From NCBI RefSeq assembly GCF_016598485.1, contig NZ_JAEMUW010000037.1:1-41146 (forward strand): a stretch of 41,146 nucleotides of DNA. Direction: 5' to 3'. The notes under the pieces are model-generated. The model was not told where the DNA came from and ran no database searches. It saw only the letters and a program-made list of their open reading frames with translations. How positions within the stretch are numbered: the first letter of the stretch is position 1; each line of letters begins with the position of its first letter. The translations under genes were made by a program, and so were the position numbers. This document shows positions 16,090 through 24,821 of the stretch, in pieces. This stretch comes from Micromonospora coerulea (GTDB taxonomy: Bacteria > Actinomycetota > Actinomycetes > Mycobacteriales > Micromonosporaceae).

Positions 16090-16208
16090 CTTGCCGTCCC
16101 CCGCTGACACCGCTACGGGCAGACGATCAGTTAGTGAGCGTCTGGGAACTCGGTAGGGTGCATGGTCACAAGGCGGTGAAGCTCGGCGTGTAGTGGATCG
16201 ATGGGAAG

Positions 16209-16261
16209 CGAGCTCCTGGTAGATCGGCGGTTGTCTAGGCCAGCCGTTCACCAGGAGCTCG
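16209..16261 (+). promoter_or_regulatory. Hairpin covering the transposase ribosome-binding site
   Basis: CGAGCTCCTGGT at 16209-16220 is the exact reverse complement of ACCAGGAGCTCG at 16250-16261 (12 bp, 29-nt loop). The right arm contains AGGAG at 16253-16257, which is 6 nt before the GTG start at 16264. In a transcript entering from outside the element the Shine-Dalgarno would be base-paired. A transcript starting inside the loop would leave it free. Confidence 0.75.
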
Positions 16262-16263
16262 TT

Positions 16264-17131
16264 GTGTCATTGTCGCCTGCGTGTGTGTGCTCGTCGTGCC
16301 CAGCCCATCCGGCGGGCGTGTCAGCGCCGCCGACCTGCGGGTTCTACCCGTCTTCCTCGCTGACTGACGCCCAGTGGGCGATCATCGAGCCCCCGCGCCG
16401 GGCAACACCGGCGGGCGGGGTGGCCGGCCGGAGAAACATCCTCGCCGCCTGGTCCTGGACGCGATCTTCTACCTGGTGCGGGCGGGATCGCGTGGCGGCA
16501 GCTGCCGGTCGGGTTCCCGCCACCGACCACCGTCTACGACCGGTTCCGCGCCTGGGCCAAGACCGGCGTGTGGCAGGCCGTCCATGACGCGCTCCGCGAC
16601 CTGGTCCGCGTGTATGAGGGCCGTGACCCGCAACCGACCGCCGCGATCATCGACTCCCAGTCGGTGCGCGGCGCGGACACCGTGCCCCGTACCGGCCGAG
16701 GATACGACGCCGGCAAGAAGATCAACGGAACGAAACGGCACCTCGCCGTGGACACCGGGGGCCTGCTGCTGGCCGTGGTCGTCACGATGGCCGGACTGCA
16801 AGACCGCGACGCCGCCCGCCGACTCCTGGCCGGACTCCGCGAACGCTTCACCACCATTACCCTGGTCTGGGCCGACGCCGGATACGCCGGACGACTCCTC
16901 GTCTGGGCCCGCGACGTCCTGCAGGTGACTGTCCAGATCGTCAAACGCACCGAGCCGGGCTTCGTCGTCCTGCCCCGCCGGTGGGTGGTGGAGAGAACGT
17001 TCGCCTGGATCAGCAAGCATCGCCGCTGCGTACGCGACTATGAGACCAAGCCCGACCACCACGAAGCCATGATCCACATCGCCATGATCATGACAATGTC
17101 ACGCCGACTCGCCCGCACCGGCAACTGGTGA
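16264..17131 (+). pseudogene. IS5 family transposase, two frameshifts
   Basis: The transposase starts at GTG 16264 with AGGAG upstream. SLTDAQWAIIEP, the usual IS5 N-terminal motif, is in frame 1. GRGGRPEKHPRRLVLDAIFYLVRAG continues in the next frame (from about 16395), and GIAWRQLPVGFPPPTTVYDRF and the rest in a third (from about 16485), ending at TGA 17129. The third part holds the DDE core: IIDSQSVRGADTV, DTGGLLLAVVVT, WADAGYAG and WVVERTFAWISKHRR. The second shift looks like loss of one G in a G run (GCGGGATCGC). Some IS5 relatives use one programmed shift, but two shifts plus missing residues after IIEP suggest an inactive copy. Confidence 0.85.
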
Positions 17132-17324
17132 CCGAAGTTCCCGGACGCTCACTCAGAGATCAGCCGGGGATCCCCTCGCCGGCACCACAAGGGCTACCAG
17201 CCTCCCGGACGCGGTCCTTTCGTAATGCCGTCGATGCCTTGGACCGGAGCGGCGGCATTCTCCGACGAGGCGCAGATAGCCCCAGCGCGGGTTTTTTACG
17301 GCAAGCCGTTGGACGGCACCCGAT

Positions 17325-18038
17325 TCAGGCGGGTGAGGTGCCGGCCGGCTCGGCGTCGTGGGCAGTCATCAGGTTGTCGGGTGCCGAGAGGAGCAGCGCC
17401 TGGGTCGTGTAGGAGATGTGCTGGGTCAGTGCGGCCTCGGCCTTCTCGACGTCGCGGGCGAGGACCGCGTCGCGCAGGGCCTGGTGCTCGCCCGCGATGT
17501 CACGGGTGTCTTCGCTGCCGAGGTGGCGCGACCAGCGGCGGTAGATCTCGGAGGCGTCGCGCAACGACGCCGCGATGTCGCGCAGCCGCCGGCTCGGGCA
17601 GCCCTCGAGCACAGCCGCGTGGAACGCGGCGTGCGCCGATGCCCAGTCTTCGTTGACGGTCGGCGGCTGGGTCGACGCGAGCTCGGGGGTGCGGTCGAGG
17701 GTGTGGTAGGCCGCGACGAGTCGGGACTCCCACGCCAGGTCGCCATGGGCGATGGCGTGCCGCAGACAGAGCGTCTCGATGTCGATGCGGGTGCTGGTCA
17801 GGTCGCGCAGGTCTTCTTCGGACACCGGGGTGACCCGGAAGCCGAGCTGCGGCTCCGACAGCACGAGGCCCTGCTCGACCAGGCGCGACAGCGCCTCGCG
17901 GAGGACACCAACGCTAGTGCTGTAGCGCGCGCCGAGGTCGGCGAACGGCAGCCGCTGACCAGGAAGCAGGCGCCCGGTCAGGATGTCGCCGCGGAGGTTG
18001 GCATAGACGCGCTCCGCGCGGGTTTCACTGCGTGCCAT
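17325..18038 (-). CDS. GntR family transcriptional regulator, FCD type
   Basis: A 237-residue repressor-type regulator. The N-terminal winged helix is visible in ERVYANLRGDILTGRLLPG, then LPFADLGARYSTSVGVLREAL and the wing LVLSEPQLGFRVTPV. The C-terminal FCD domain (about 85-220) contains LTSTRIDIETLCLRHAI and conserved histidines in AHAAFHAAVL and GEHQALRDAVL that usually bind metal and the acid ligand. The start ATG 18038 is where family similarity begins; ATG 18068 is also in frame and neither has a good Shine-Dalgarno. It is divergent from the nine-gene operon at 18329 and is the obvious candidate regulator. FCD proteins usually respond to organic or sugar acids, which fits the enzymes present. 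Confidence 0.88.
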   Translation of the reverse strand: MARSETRAERVYANLRGDILTGRLLPGQRLPFADLGARYSTSVGVLREALSRLVEQGLVLSEPQLGFRVTPVSEEDLRDLTSTRIDIETLCLRHAIAHGDLAWESRLVAAYHTLDRTPELASTQPPTVNEDWASAHAAFHAAVLEGCPSRRLRDIAASLRDASEIYRRWSRHLGSEDTRDIAGEHQALRDAVLARDVEKAEAALTQHISYTTQALLLSAPDNLMTAHDAEPAGTSPA

Positions 18039-18244
18039 GGTTGACAGTCTAGGAGAATCTTGAGACATCGGCACATTGTCGAAAACGGCGTCTGGTGTCG
18101 AAGCTTGCCTTCGGCGCCCACACTGGCGACCATGACAAAGCGGGCCAAGACGACAAACCGGACGGTACATACGCTTCCTCGCGAGCCATTGCCCGCGAAT
18201 GTGACCCCTGATGTAACAGATCCCGCCCGAGATTCGAAAATATA

Positions 18245-18273
18245 TTGACACCTCGAAGAGGCGTGAACATACT
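18245..18273 (+). promoter_or_regulatory. Probable sigma-70-type promoter of the catabolic operon
   Basis: TTGACA at 18245-18250, a 17-bp spacer and CATACT at 18268-18273 form a near-consensus promoter 56 bp upstream of the first gene. A local AT-rich patch (AAAATATATT) sits just ahead of the -35 box. Confidence 0.75.
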
Positions 18274-18282
18274 CGGCGATCA

Positions 18283-18307
18283 AAGGCGCCTCCGAGACAG
18301 GCGCCTT
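18283..18307 (+). promoter_or_regulatory. Inverted repeat in the operon leader
   Basis: AAGGCGCC (18283-18290) and GGCGCCTT (18300-18307) form an 8-bp inverted repeat with a 9-nt centre, right at or just after the predicted transcription start. It is a candidate operator for the divergent GntR regulator or a leader hairpin. Confidence 0.6.
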
Positions 18308-18328
18308 GACCGACGAGGAGCGTGGCGC

Positions 18329-19444
18329 ATGGCGATCCAGCGGGTCGAGGTGTTCCGGCTCAGCCAGCCCATTGCCACGCCGACGGGTCCCTCCGGCGCC
18401 ACCTACCGCGAGCGCCGCTGCGTCCTCGTCCGGCTGCGCGACAGCGACGGGCTCGACGGGTGGGGTGAGACCTACGCCCGCGCGGGGGTCGCCGCCACCA
18501 TCGAGGAGATCGGTGAGCTCCTCCTCGGCCGTGACGCCGCCGACGCCCGCCCGCTCCTGGACGAGCTGCGCATCGCCACCGCCGACCAGCTCGCGGTCAG
18601 CGCGCTCGCGATCGCGCTCGACGACCTGCGGGCCCGCCGGCTCGGCGTCCCGGTCTCCGCGCTCTACGGCGGCCGCCGGCGCGACAGCGTGCGCGGCTAC
18701 GCCTCCAGCGGCGGCTACGTGGAGGGTGTCGACCCCGAGCGCAGCTGGCCCGGCGAGATCTCCGCCGCCATCCACGACGGCTTCACCGCCTGCAAGATCC
18801 GCATCGGGCGGTTCGCGCCGTCCCGCGAGCTGCCGATCCTGGCGAAGCTCCGCCACGAGGTCGGCGAGGACGTCGACCTGATGGTCGACGCGAACGGCGC
18901 CTACTCGGTCCCCCGCGCGCGGGAGGTCGCCCGATGTTTGGCCGAGCTGCGCTTCCGGTGGTTCGAGGAGCCACTCATCCGGCACCGTGGCGGCCTCACC
19001 TACCCGGGCTACGAGCACCTCGGCGGCCTCGACATCGCGATCGCCGCCGCCGAAGGGCTGGAGACGCGGGGCGCGTTCGACGCGTTCCTGCGCGACACAC
19101 CGGTCGACATCGTCCAGCCGGACGCGGCGGTCTGCGGCGGGGTCGGCGAGCTGGCATTCGTCGCCGACCTCGCGGCCCTGCGCGGCCGGCAGTGCGTGCC
19201 GCACGCCTGGGGAGGCGCGGTCCTCCTCGCCGCCACCCTCCAGGCGGTCAGCCTCATCCCCGAACCGTCCGAACTAGTCGGACCGGACTCACCCCTGCTC
19301 GAGGTGGACCGGTTCGACAACCCAATGCGCACCAGGCTCGCACCCGAGCCTTTCGCCCTCGCGGACGGCTATATGTCCATTCCGGACGGCCCCGGCCTCG
19401 GCATCACGGTTGACGAGGACTTCGTCCGGCACGCCACCGGATGA
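18329..19444 (+). CDS. Mandelate racemase/muconate lactonizing enzyme (enolase superfamily) protein
   Basis: A 371-residue enolase-superfamily enzyme. These abstract a proton next to a carboxylate to racemise or dehydrate acids, often sugar acids. The N-terminal capping domain is followed by a TIM barrel with CKIRIG (Lys156-x-Arg158), metal ligands Asp187 (VDANG), Glu213 or 214 (WFEEPL) and Glu242 (AAAEGLETR), Asp265 (VQPDAAVCGG) and His292 (CVPHAWGG). A Lys on strand two plus a His-Asp pair points to the mandelate-racemase group rather than the Lys-Lys dipeptide-epimerase group. ATG 18329 has GAGGAG at 18315-18320. It is first in the operon. The substrate is not determinable; an acid-sugar dehydratase is my preferred guess. 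Confidence 0.88.
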   Translation: MAIQRVEVFRLSQPIATPTGPSGATYRERRCVLVRLRDSDGLDGWGETYARAGVAATIEEIGELLLGRDAADARPLLDELRIATADQLAVSALAIALDDLRARRLGVPVSALYGGRRRDSVRGYASSGGYVEGVDPERSWPGEISAAIHDGFTACKIRIGRFAPSRELPILAKLRHEVGEDVDLMVDANGAYSVPRAREVARCLAELRFRWFEEPLIRHRGGLTYPGYEHLGGLDIAIAAAEGLETRGAFDAFLRDTPVDIVQPDAAVCGGVGELAFVADLAALRGRQCVPHAWGGAVLLAATLQAVSLIPEPSELVGPDSPLLEVDRFDNPMRTRLAPEPFALADGYMSIPDGPGLGITVDEDFVRHATG

Positions 19445-19499
19445 CTCGCACCGCACCACCACCACCAACGCACAGACTGATGGCGATCGGAGACCCCCC

Positions 19500-21059
19500 A
19501 TGACGAGTCTGATCAATCGGCGGACGATGTTGAAAACGGGCGCCGGGGCGGCGCTCGGCGTAGGACTCTTCGGGCTGGCGGCATGCGGTGACGACGGCAC
19601 ACCGGCAGCCTCCTCCAGCGGCGCCGCCGGCGCGCCGAAGCGGGGTGGCACGCTGCGCTGGGCCGTCGCGGCCGGCAACGCGACCCAGGTGGCCGACCCG
19701 GCCAAGGCCGGCGGCACGATGCCGTTGCTGATCGCGACCAACTGCTACGACACCCTGGTGCGGGCCGACGAGAACTACAACCTCACGCCCGGCCTCGCGA
19801 CCGAGTGGGAGTCCACCCCCGACGCGCTGACCTGGACCTTCAAGCTCCGTCAGGGCGTGAAGTTCCACGACGGCAGCCCGCTCACGGCGAAGGACGTCGT
19901 CTACTCGTTCAAGCGGATCCTCGACCCGGCGCTCGCGGCGGTCGGTCTGGCGCAGATCGGCCCCTACCTGCAGGCCTCCGGCGTCGCGGCGGCCGACCCG
20001 AGCACGGTCAAGTTGACCCTCACCAAGCCCAACGCGTTCATCCCGGTGCTGGTGTCGGCCGCGGGCTTCAGCATCGTCAAGGACGGCACCACCGACTTCA
20101 GCACCGGCAACGGCACGGGCCCGTTCACGCTGTCCGGATTCGACGCCGCCGCCCGGACCTCCCTCGCCCGCTTCGACGGCTACTGGCAGGACGGCAAGCC
20201 GTACCTCGACGCGGTGCAGATCGTCGTCATCGCCGAGGACGCAACCCGGCTCCAGGCTGTCACCTCCGGCAGCCAGGACGTCGTCGACAACATCACCGGC
20301 GCCAACACGCTCCTGCTCAAGGGCAACGTCGAGCCCTACATGCTCAAGAACGGCGGCTGGGTCGGCCTGACGATGTTCGGCGACACGGCGCCGTTCAACA
20401 GCCAGAAGATCATCCAGGCCATGCAGCACGCCGCCGACCGTAAGAAGATCATGTCGGTCGTGGCGCCGGGCATCGACATCATCTCGCCCGACATCCCGAT
20501 CCCGCCGGAGGACCCCTTCTTTCCCTCCGGCCTCCAGCCGCGCGCCTACGACCCCGACCGTGCCAAGGCACTCCTCAAGGAGGCCGGCGTCAACGGGACG
20601 TTCAGGTTCGACGTCTACGCCTACGAGGGCGACAAGCTTGACACCGCGGTCAGCTTCAAGAGCACCGCTGAGGCGGCCGGCATCAACGCCAACGTGATCA
20701 CCTGGCCGCATGCCACCTTCTTCACCGACATCTTCAAGAAGAAGCCGGCGATCGGCATCAGCGTCGCCCGGCTGCACGTTTCGCAGGCGCTGCCCCGGCT
20801 CTACGGCAAGGGTGGCGACCTCAACATCACCCACTTCGTCAACCCGCAGTTCGACGACCTGGTCGCCCAGGCGACCGCGACCACCGACGAGGCGCAGCAG
20901 AAGAAGCTCTTCGGCGACGCGCTCGCGATGGTCAACGATGGCGCGGCGAACGTGATCCCGGGCTGGGAGGGCCAGGTCTACGGCAAGAGCCGCAAGGTGC
21001 AGGGGCTATCCGCGTCCAACGGAGCGCACATGTACCTGGCCGGCGCCTACCTCAGCTAG
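19500..21059 (+). CDS. ABC transporter substrate-binding lipoprotein, peptide/nickel family 5
   Basis: A 519-residue extracellular binding protein for a DppA/OppA-type importer. The N-terminus has a twin-arginine-like NRRTMLKTGAG signal and a lipobox (LAAC) with the acylated Cys near residue 29, so it is probably a Tat-exported lipoprotein. Family 5 signatures include WTFKLRQGVKFHDGSPLTAKDVVYS (split: LRQGVKFHDG near 116) and NGTGPFTLSGFD. These proteins bind short peptides but also opines, oligosaccharides and other solutes. It lies 55 bp after the enolase gene and 3 bp before the permease. The C-terminal domain gives no clue to the ligand. Confidence 0.92.
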   Translation: MTSLINRRTMLKTGAGAALGVGLFGLAACGDDGTPAASSSGAAGAPKRGGTLRWAVAAGNATQVADPAKAGGTMPLLIATNCYDTLVRADENYNLTPGLATEWESTPDALTWTFKLRQGVKFHDGSPLTAKDVVYSFKRILDPALAAVGLAQIGPYLQASGVAAADPSTVKLTLTKPNAFIPVLVSAAGFSIVKDGTTDFSTGNGTGPFTLSGFDAAARTSLARFDGYWQDGKPYLDAVQIVVIAEDATRLQAVTSGSQDVVDNITGANTLLLKGNVEPYMLKNGGWVGLTMFGDTAPFNSQKIIQAMQHAADRKKIMSVVAPGIDIISPDIPIPPEDPFFPSGLQPRAYDPDRAKALLKEAGVNGTFRFDVYAYEGDKLDTAVSFKSTAEAAGINANVITWPHATFFTDIFKKKPAIGISVARLHVSQALPRLYGKGGDLNITHFVNPQFDDLVAQATATTDEAQQKKLFGDALAMVNDGAANVIPGWEGQVYGKSRKVQGLSASNGAHMYLAGAYLS

Positions 21060-21062
21060 CCC

Positions 21063-22064
21063 ATGACGCAGACCGTCGAGCAGGTCGGGCGCCCTCCCGT
21101 GCGGAGGGCGCCCCGCCGCCTGCCCTACCTCGTCCGCCAGCTGATCACGCTGCTCGTCACGCTCTTCGCGATCACCATCGTGATCTTCGGGCTGACCGCG
21201 ATCGCCGGCGACCCGGCCCGCGACATCCTCGGCCAGTACGCCACCGACGCCCAGGTGACCGCCTTCCAGCAGATCCACGGCCTCGACCAGCCCATCGTAG
21301 TCCGCTACCTTGAATGGCTCGGCGGGATCTTCCGCGGGGACCTCGGCATCTCCTACCAGTCGAACGGGCCGGTCTGGGACGTCATCTCCCCGCGCCTCGG
21401 GCCGTCGATCGTGCTGGTGCTGTTCTCCTGGCTGCTCACCGTCGTCATCTCCGTGCCGATCGGCCTCTACTCCGGCGTCCGGCTGCGCGGCCACCGCGAC
21501 GCGGCCGTCACGTTCGTGACCCTGATCGTGGCCGCGTTCCCGGAGTTCGTGCTGGGCCTGATCCTCGCCATCGTGCTGGGCGTCTGGCTCGCCTGGCTGC
21601 CGGTCGACTCGACCGCGGTCAGCATGGGCGGCCTCTTCGACAGCCCCTCGGCGTACGTGCTGCCCGGCATCACGATCGCGCTCGGCACGATTCCGTACAT
21701 CATCCGGCTCATGCGGGCCAACGCCCGCGAGGTGGCCTCCGAGACGTACGTGCGGGCGGCCGTGCTGCGCGGCGTCACCGAGCCCTCGCTGTCCCTGCGG
21801 CACATCCTGCCCAACGCGGCCCCGCCGGTGGTCACCGCGCTGGGCCTGCAGTTCGCCGGTCTGATCGGCGGTGTGGTGGTGGCGGAGACTCTCTTCGGCT
21901 TCCCCGGCATGGGTCAGCTGCTCGCCCAGTCCGCCGCGTCGCGCGACGCGCCGGTGGTCGAGGCGCTCGCGCTGATGATCGGCGCGGTGTTCGTGGTCGC
22001 CAACCTCGCCGCCGACGCGATCGTCGTCTACGTGACCCCGAAGCTGCGGGACGCGGTGCGATGA
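21063..22064 (+). CDS. ABC transporter permease, DppB/OppB type
   Basis: A 333-residue membrane permease of the peptide-type importer. It has an N-terminal transmembrane helix (LITLLVTLFAITIVIFGLTA), a periplasmic region with GDPARDILGQYATDAQV typical of DppB, and five further helices. The cytoplasmic coupling loop is around RLMRANAREVASETYVRAA. It overlaps the next gene by 4 bp (ATGA), indicating translational coupling. It would pair with the DppC-type protein in the membrane. Confidence 0.93.
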   Translation: MTQTVEQVGRPPVRRAPRRLPYLVRQLITLLVTLFAITIVIFGLTAIAGDPARDILGQYATDAQVTAFQQIHGLDQPIVVRYLEWLGGIFRGDLGISYQSNGPVWDVISPRLGPSIVLVLFSWLLTVVISVPIGLYSGVRLRGHRDAAVTFVTLIVAAFPEFVLGLILAIVLGVWLAWLPVDSTAVSMGGLFDSPSAYVLPGITIALGTIPYIIRLMRANAREVASETYVRAAVLRGVTEPSLSLRHILPNAAPPVVTALGLQFAGLIGGVVVAETLFGFPGMGQLLAQSAASRDAPVVEALALMIGAVFVVANLAADAIVVYVTPKLRDAVR

Positions 22065-22951
22065 CCGCCGACGTGCTCAACACCGTCACCGCGGCAGACG
22101 TCGCGGCGCCTCGGCAGCGCCGGTGGCGTGGCTTCCTCGCCATCCCACAGGGCGGCTTCGGTGTCGCCCTGCTCCTGCTGCTGCTCCTGCTGGTCGTCAT
22201 CGGGCCGTTCATCGCACCCGACTCGCCCAACGAGATCAGCGACCAGCCCATCCTGGGTCCGTCCGCCCAGCACTGGCTCGGCACCGACGCGTACGGGCGC
22301 GACATCCTCAGCCGCGTCCTGCACGGCGGCGCCTCGGTGATCCTGTTGCCGCTGCTCGCGGTCTCGCTGGCGATGGTGGTCGCCACCCTCGTCGGGCTGC
22401 TCTCCGGCTATCTCGGCGGCAAGGTCGACTCCGTCGTCACCTGGGTCATCAACATCGCCCTGGCCATCCCGTCCTACCTCGCCGTTCTGGTCGTCGTGGC
22501 GGCGTTCGGCGGCGGCGGGGCGGTGGTGGTCACCGCGGTCGCGGTGGTCTACGCGCCCTACATCACGCGGGTGATCCGCTCGGCCACGCAGGCCATCGCG
22601 CCGCGCGAGTTCGTGCTCGCCGCCCGCGCGCGGGGCGAGTCGCTGGGCTGGATCCTCTTCCGGGAGATCACCCCGAACATCGGCCCGACCCTGCTCGTCG
22701 AGATCGCGCTGCGGTTTACCTACGCCATCATGTTCATCGCGTCGCTGAGCTTCCTCGGGCTCGGCGTGCAGCCGCCCAGCTCCAACTGGGGCGTGATGGT
22801 CGCCCAGAACCGCGCGCTGCTGCTGGTCAGCCCGGTCGGCGTGCTCGTGCCCGCGCTGCTGATCGGCGTCCTGGCGATCGCCGTCAACCTCATCGCCGAC
22901 GCGCTCACCCAGTTCTTCGGCGATCGAATCCACGAACGGCTGATGGTATGA
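22061..22951 (+). CDS. ABC transporter permease, DppC/OppC type
   Basis: A 296-residue membrane permease. A short N-terminal cytoplasmic tail is followed by the helix GVALLLLLLLLVVIGPFIAP, the DppC-like stretch HWLGTDAYGRDILSRVLHGG, and four to five more helices. The coupling loop is around AIAPREFVLAARARGESLGW. The start is ATG 22061, which overlaps the previous stop codon, and its own stop overlaps the ATPase start by 4 bp. It forms the second half of the transmembrane channel. Confidence 0.93.
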   Translation: MTADVLNTVTAADVAAPRQRRWRGFLAIPQGGFGVALLLLLLLLVVIGPFIAPDSPNEISDQPILGPSAQHWLGTDAYGRDILSRVLHGGASVILLPLLAVSLAMVVATLVGLLSGYLGGKVDSVVTWVINIALAIPSYLAVLVVVAAFGGGGAVVVTAVAVVYAPYITRVIRSATQAIAPREFVLAARARGESLGWILFREITPNIGPTLLVEIALRFTYAIMFIASLSFLGLGVQPPSSNWGVMVAQNRALLLVSPVGVLVPALLIGVLAIAVNLIADALTQFFGDRIHERLMV

Positions 22952-24819
22952 CGACGCAAGCCACGCGCGTTCCCGCGCAACGCGACGGCGACCTGGCGGC
23001 CGAGGGCCTCTCGGTCGGCTACCGATCGCGCGACGGCCTGACCCAGGTGCTCGCCGACGTCTCGGTCCGGCTGCGCTCCGGCCGGATCCTCGGCCTGGCC
23101 GGGGAGTCCGGCTCCGGAAAGAGCACGCTCGCCCTGTCGATGCTCGGCTATCGCGTCTCCGGCCAGGAGACGCTCGCCGGTCGAATAGACTTCGACGGCC
23201 GCGACCTCGACCGCGCGTCCATCAAGGACCTCCGCAAGGTCTGGGGTGCCCGGCTGGCCTACCTGCCGCAGGACACCGCGACCTCGCTCAATCCGGCGCT
23301 CACGATTCGGCGTCACTTCATCGAAGGGCTGCGGCGTCACCAGGGCCTCGACACCGAAGAAGCCGTACGACGCAGCGTCGAGTGGCTCGGCCGGGTCGAG
23401 ATCCCCGAGCCGGAGACCGCGCTGCACAAATACCCCCACCAGTTCAGCGGCGGGCAGCAGCAGCGCATCGCGCTCGCGCTGGCGCTGTCGGTCGAGCCGG
23501 AGGTGCTGATCCTCGACGAGCCGACGACCGGCCTTGACGTGGTCACCCAGGCACACGTCAACCGGCTGATCGTCGCGCTCGCGCGCGACGCCGGCATCGC
23601 CGCGCTCTACGTGAGCCACAACCTCGCGCTGCTCGCGACCGTCTGCGACGAGCTGGCCATCATGTACGCCGGCCAGATCGTCGAACAGGGCGTCGCCGCG
23701 GAGGTGTACGCGGCGCCGCGGCACCCGTACACCGCCGCGCTCATCGGCGCGGTGCCGACGATCGCGTCCGACCGGGCGCTGCACGGGATCCCCGGCATCC
23801 CGCGGCCGTCGGTGCCGGTGCATGTCTGTGGCTTCGCCGACCGGTGCGGCTTCCGCACGGAGGCCTGCGACACCGACATCCCGCTGGTCACGCTCGCCGA
23901 GGTCCGGTCCGCGCGGTGCGTCCGGCTCGACGAGCTCCCTCCGTTCGACCCGGCCGCCGAGCCGGCCCCGGCCACGGCCGTGGCGCGGTCTTCGGCGACC
24001 GTCGACAAGGACGCCGACACAATCCTCACCGTCCACCGGGTGGGTGTCGTGTTCTCCCGACCCGGCTCGGGCGAGCCGTTCGTCGCCGTCGACGACGTCT
24101 CCGTGCGGGTGCCGGCGGGCCGCGCGCTGGGCATCGCGGGGGAGAGCGGCAGCGGCAAGTCGACGCTGCTGCGGTCGATCGCCGGACTGGTGCGGCCGGC
24201 GACGGGCACGATCACCTACCGCGGCAAGGAGTTGGCGGGGCTCGCCGGCGACCGGCCGGTCGCGCTGCGCCGGTCGATCCAGATCGTGTTCCAGAACCCG
24301 GACGCCACGCTCAACCCGCGGCACACCGTCTACCAGTCGCTCGAACGGCCGCTCAAGCTCTTCCGGCCCGACATCGCGCGGCGGGACCGGCGCGACGCGG
24401 TCGCCGCGATGATGCGGCAGGTGCGCCTCTCTCCGGACCTGCTCGACCGCTTCCCGCGCCACCTGTCGGGTGGGCAGCGTCAGCGGGTCGCGATCGGCCG
24501 GGCTCTGCTCGCCGAGCCGGAGGTGCTGCTCTGTGACGAGGTCACCTCGGCGCTCGACGTGTCGGTGCAGGCGTCGATCCTCGAGCTGCTCGTCGGGCTG
24601 CAGGCCGACCGTGAGCTGACCGTGGTCTTCGTGACGCACGACCTCGGGGTGCTGCGGGCGGTCGCCGACGAGGCGATCATCCTGCAGAACGGGGTGATCC
24701 GGGAGTCCGGACCGACCGCGCGGCTGCTGCGAACGCCGCAGCACCCGTACACGATGGAACTGATCGCCGCGGTCCCGAGCCCGGAGCGTTCCGCGGAGTT
24801 CCTGGGCGGAGGGTCCTGA
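22948..24819 (+). CDS. Fused dipeptide-type ABC transporter ATPase (DppD-DppF fusion)
   Basis: A 623-residue protein holding two complete ABC ATPase domains that energise the importer. Domain 1 has Walker A GESGSGKST at 52-60, signature SGGQQ at 167-171 and Walker B ILDEPTTGLD near 188-197. It is followed by the Opp/Dpp C-terminal motif with cysteines at 294, 300, 307 and 324. Domain 2 has Walker A GESGSGKST at 398-406, LSGGQRQRVAIGRALL and LLCDEVTSALDVS. In many bacteria these are two separate genes; fusions are well known in actinobacteria. The two domains are only moderately alike, as expected for DppD and DppF. The start ATG 22948 is coupled to the permease gene. Confidence 0.94.
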   Translation: MTTQATRVPAQRDGDLAAEGLSVGYRSRDGLTQVLADVSVRLRSGRILGLAGESGSGKSTLALSMLGYRVSGQETLAGRIDFDGRDLDRASIKDLRKVWGARLAYLPQDTATSLNPALTIRRHFIEGLRRHQGLDTEEAVRRSVEWLGRVEIPEPETALHKYPHQFSGGQQQRIALALALSVEPEVLILDEPTTGLDVVTQAHVNRLIVALARDAGIAALYVSHNLALLATVCDELAIMYAGQIVEQGVAAEVYAAPRHPYTAALIGAVPTIASDRALHGIPGIPRPSVPVHVCGFADRCGFRTEACDTDIPLVTLAEVRSARCVRLDELPPFDPAAEPAPATAVARSSATVDKDADTILTVHRVGVVFSRPGSGEPFVAVDDVSVRVPAGRALGIAGESGSGKSTLLRSIAGLVRPATGTITYRGKELAGLAGDRPVALRRSIQIVFQNPDATLNPRHTVYQSLERPLKLFRPDIARRDRRDAVAAMMRQVRLSPDLLDRFPRHLSGGQRQRVAIGRALLAEPEVLLCDEVTSALDVSVQASILELLVGLQADRELTVVFVTHDLGVLRAVADEAIILQNGVIRESGPTARLLRTPQHPYTMELIAAVPSPERSAEFLGGGS

Positions 24820-24821
24820 CC

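Larger units (their letters stand above)
16134..17152 (+). mobile_element. IS5-type insertion sequence with imperfect terminal inverted repeats
   Basis: The left end GTGAGCGTCTGGGAACT (16134) and the reverse complement of the right end, GTGAGCGTCCGGGAACT (ending at 17152), match at 16 of 17 bases and continue with CGGT after a one-base gap. The element is 1019 bp and contains one transposase reading region in three frames. No convincing target-site duplication is visible: TTA flanks the left end and TCA the right. It is inserted immediately upstream of the recD2-like gene, between it and the GntR gene. Confidence 0.88.

Noticed and set aside
16131..17155. Target-site duplication of the IS element
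   Set aside because: The flanks TTA and TCA do not match, and GATCAG near both sides is not at equivalent positions.
18329..19444. L-Ala-D/L-Glu (dipeptide) epimerase identity, suggested by the peptide transporter nearby
   Set aside because: The residues fit the mandelate-racemase group (Lys156-x-Arg158 with His292/Asp265) rather than the Lys-Lys pair of dipeptide epimerases.
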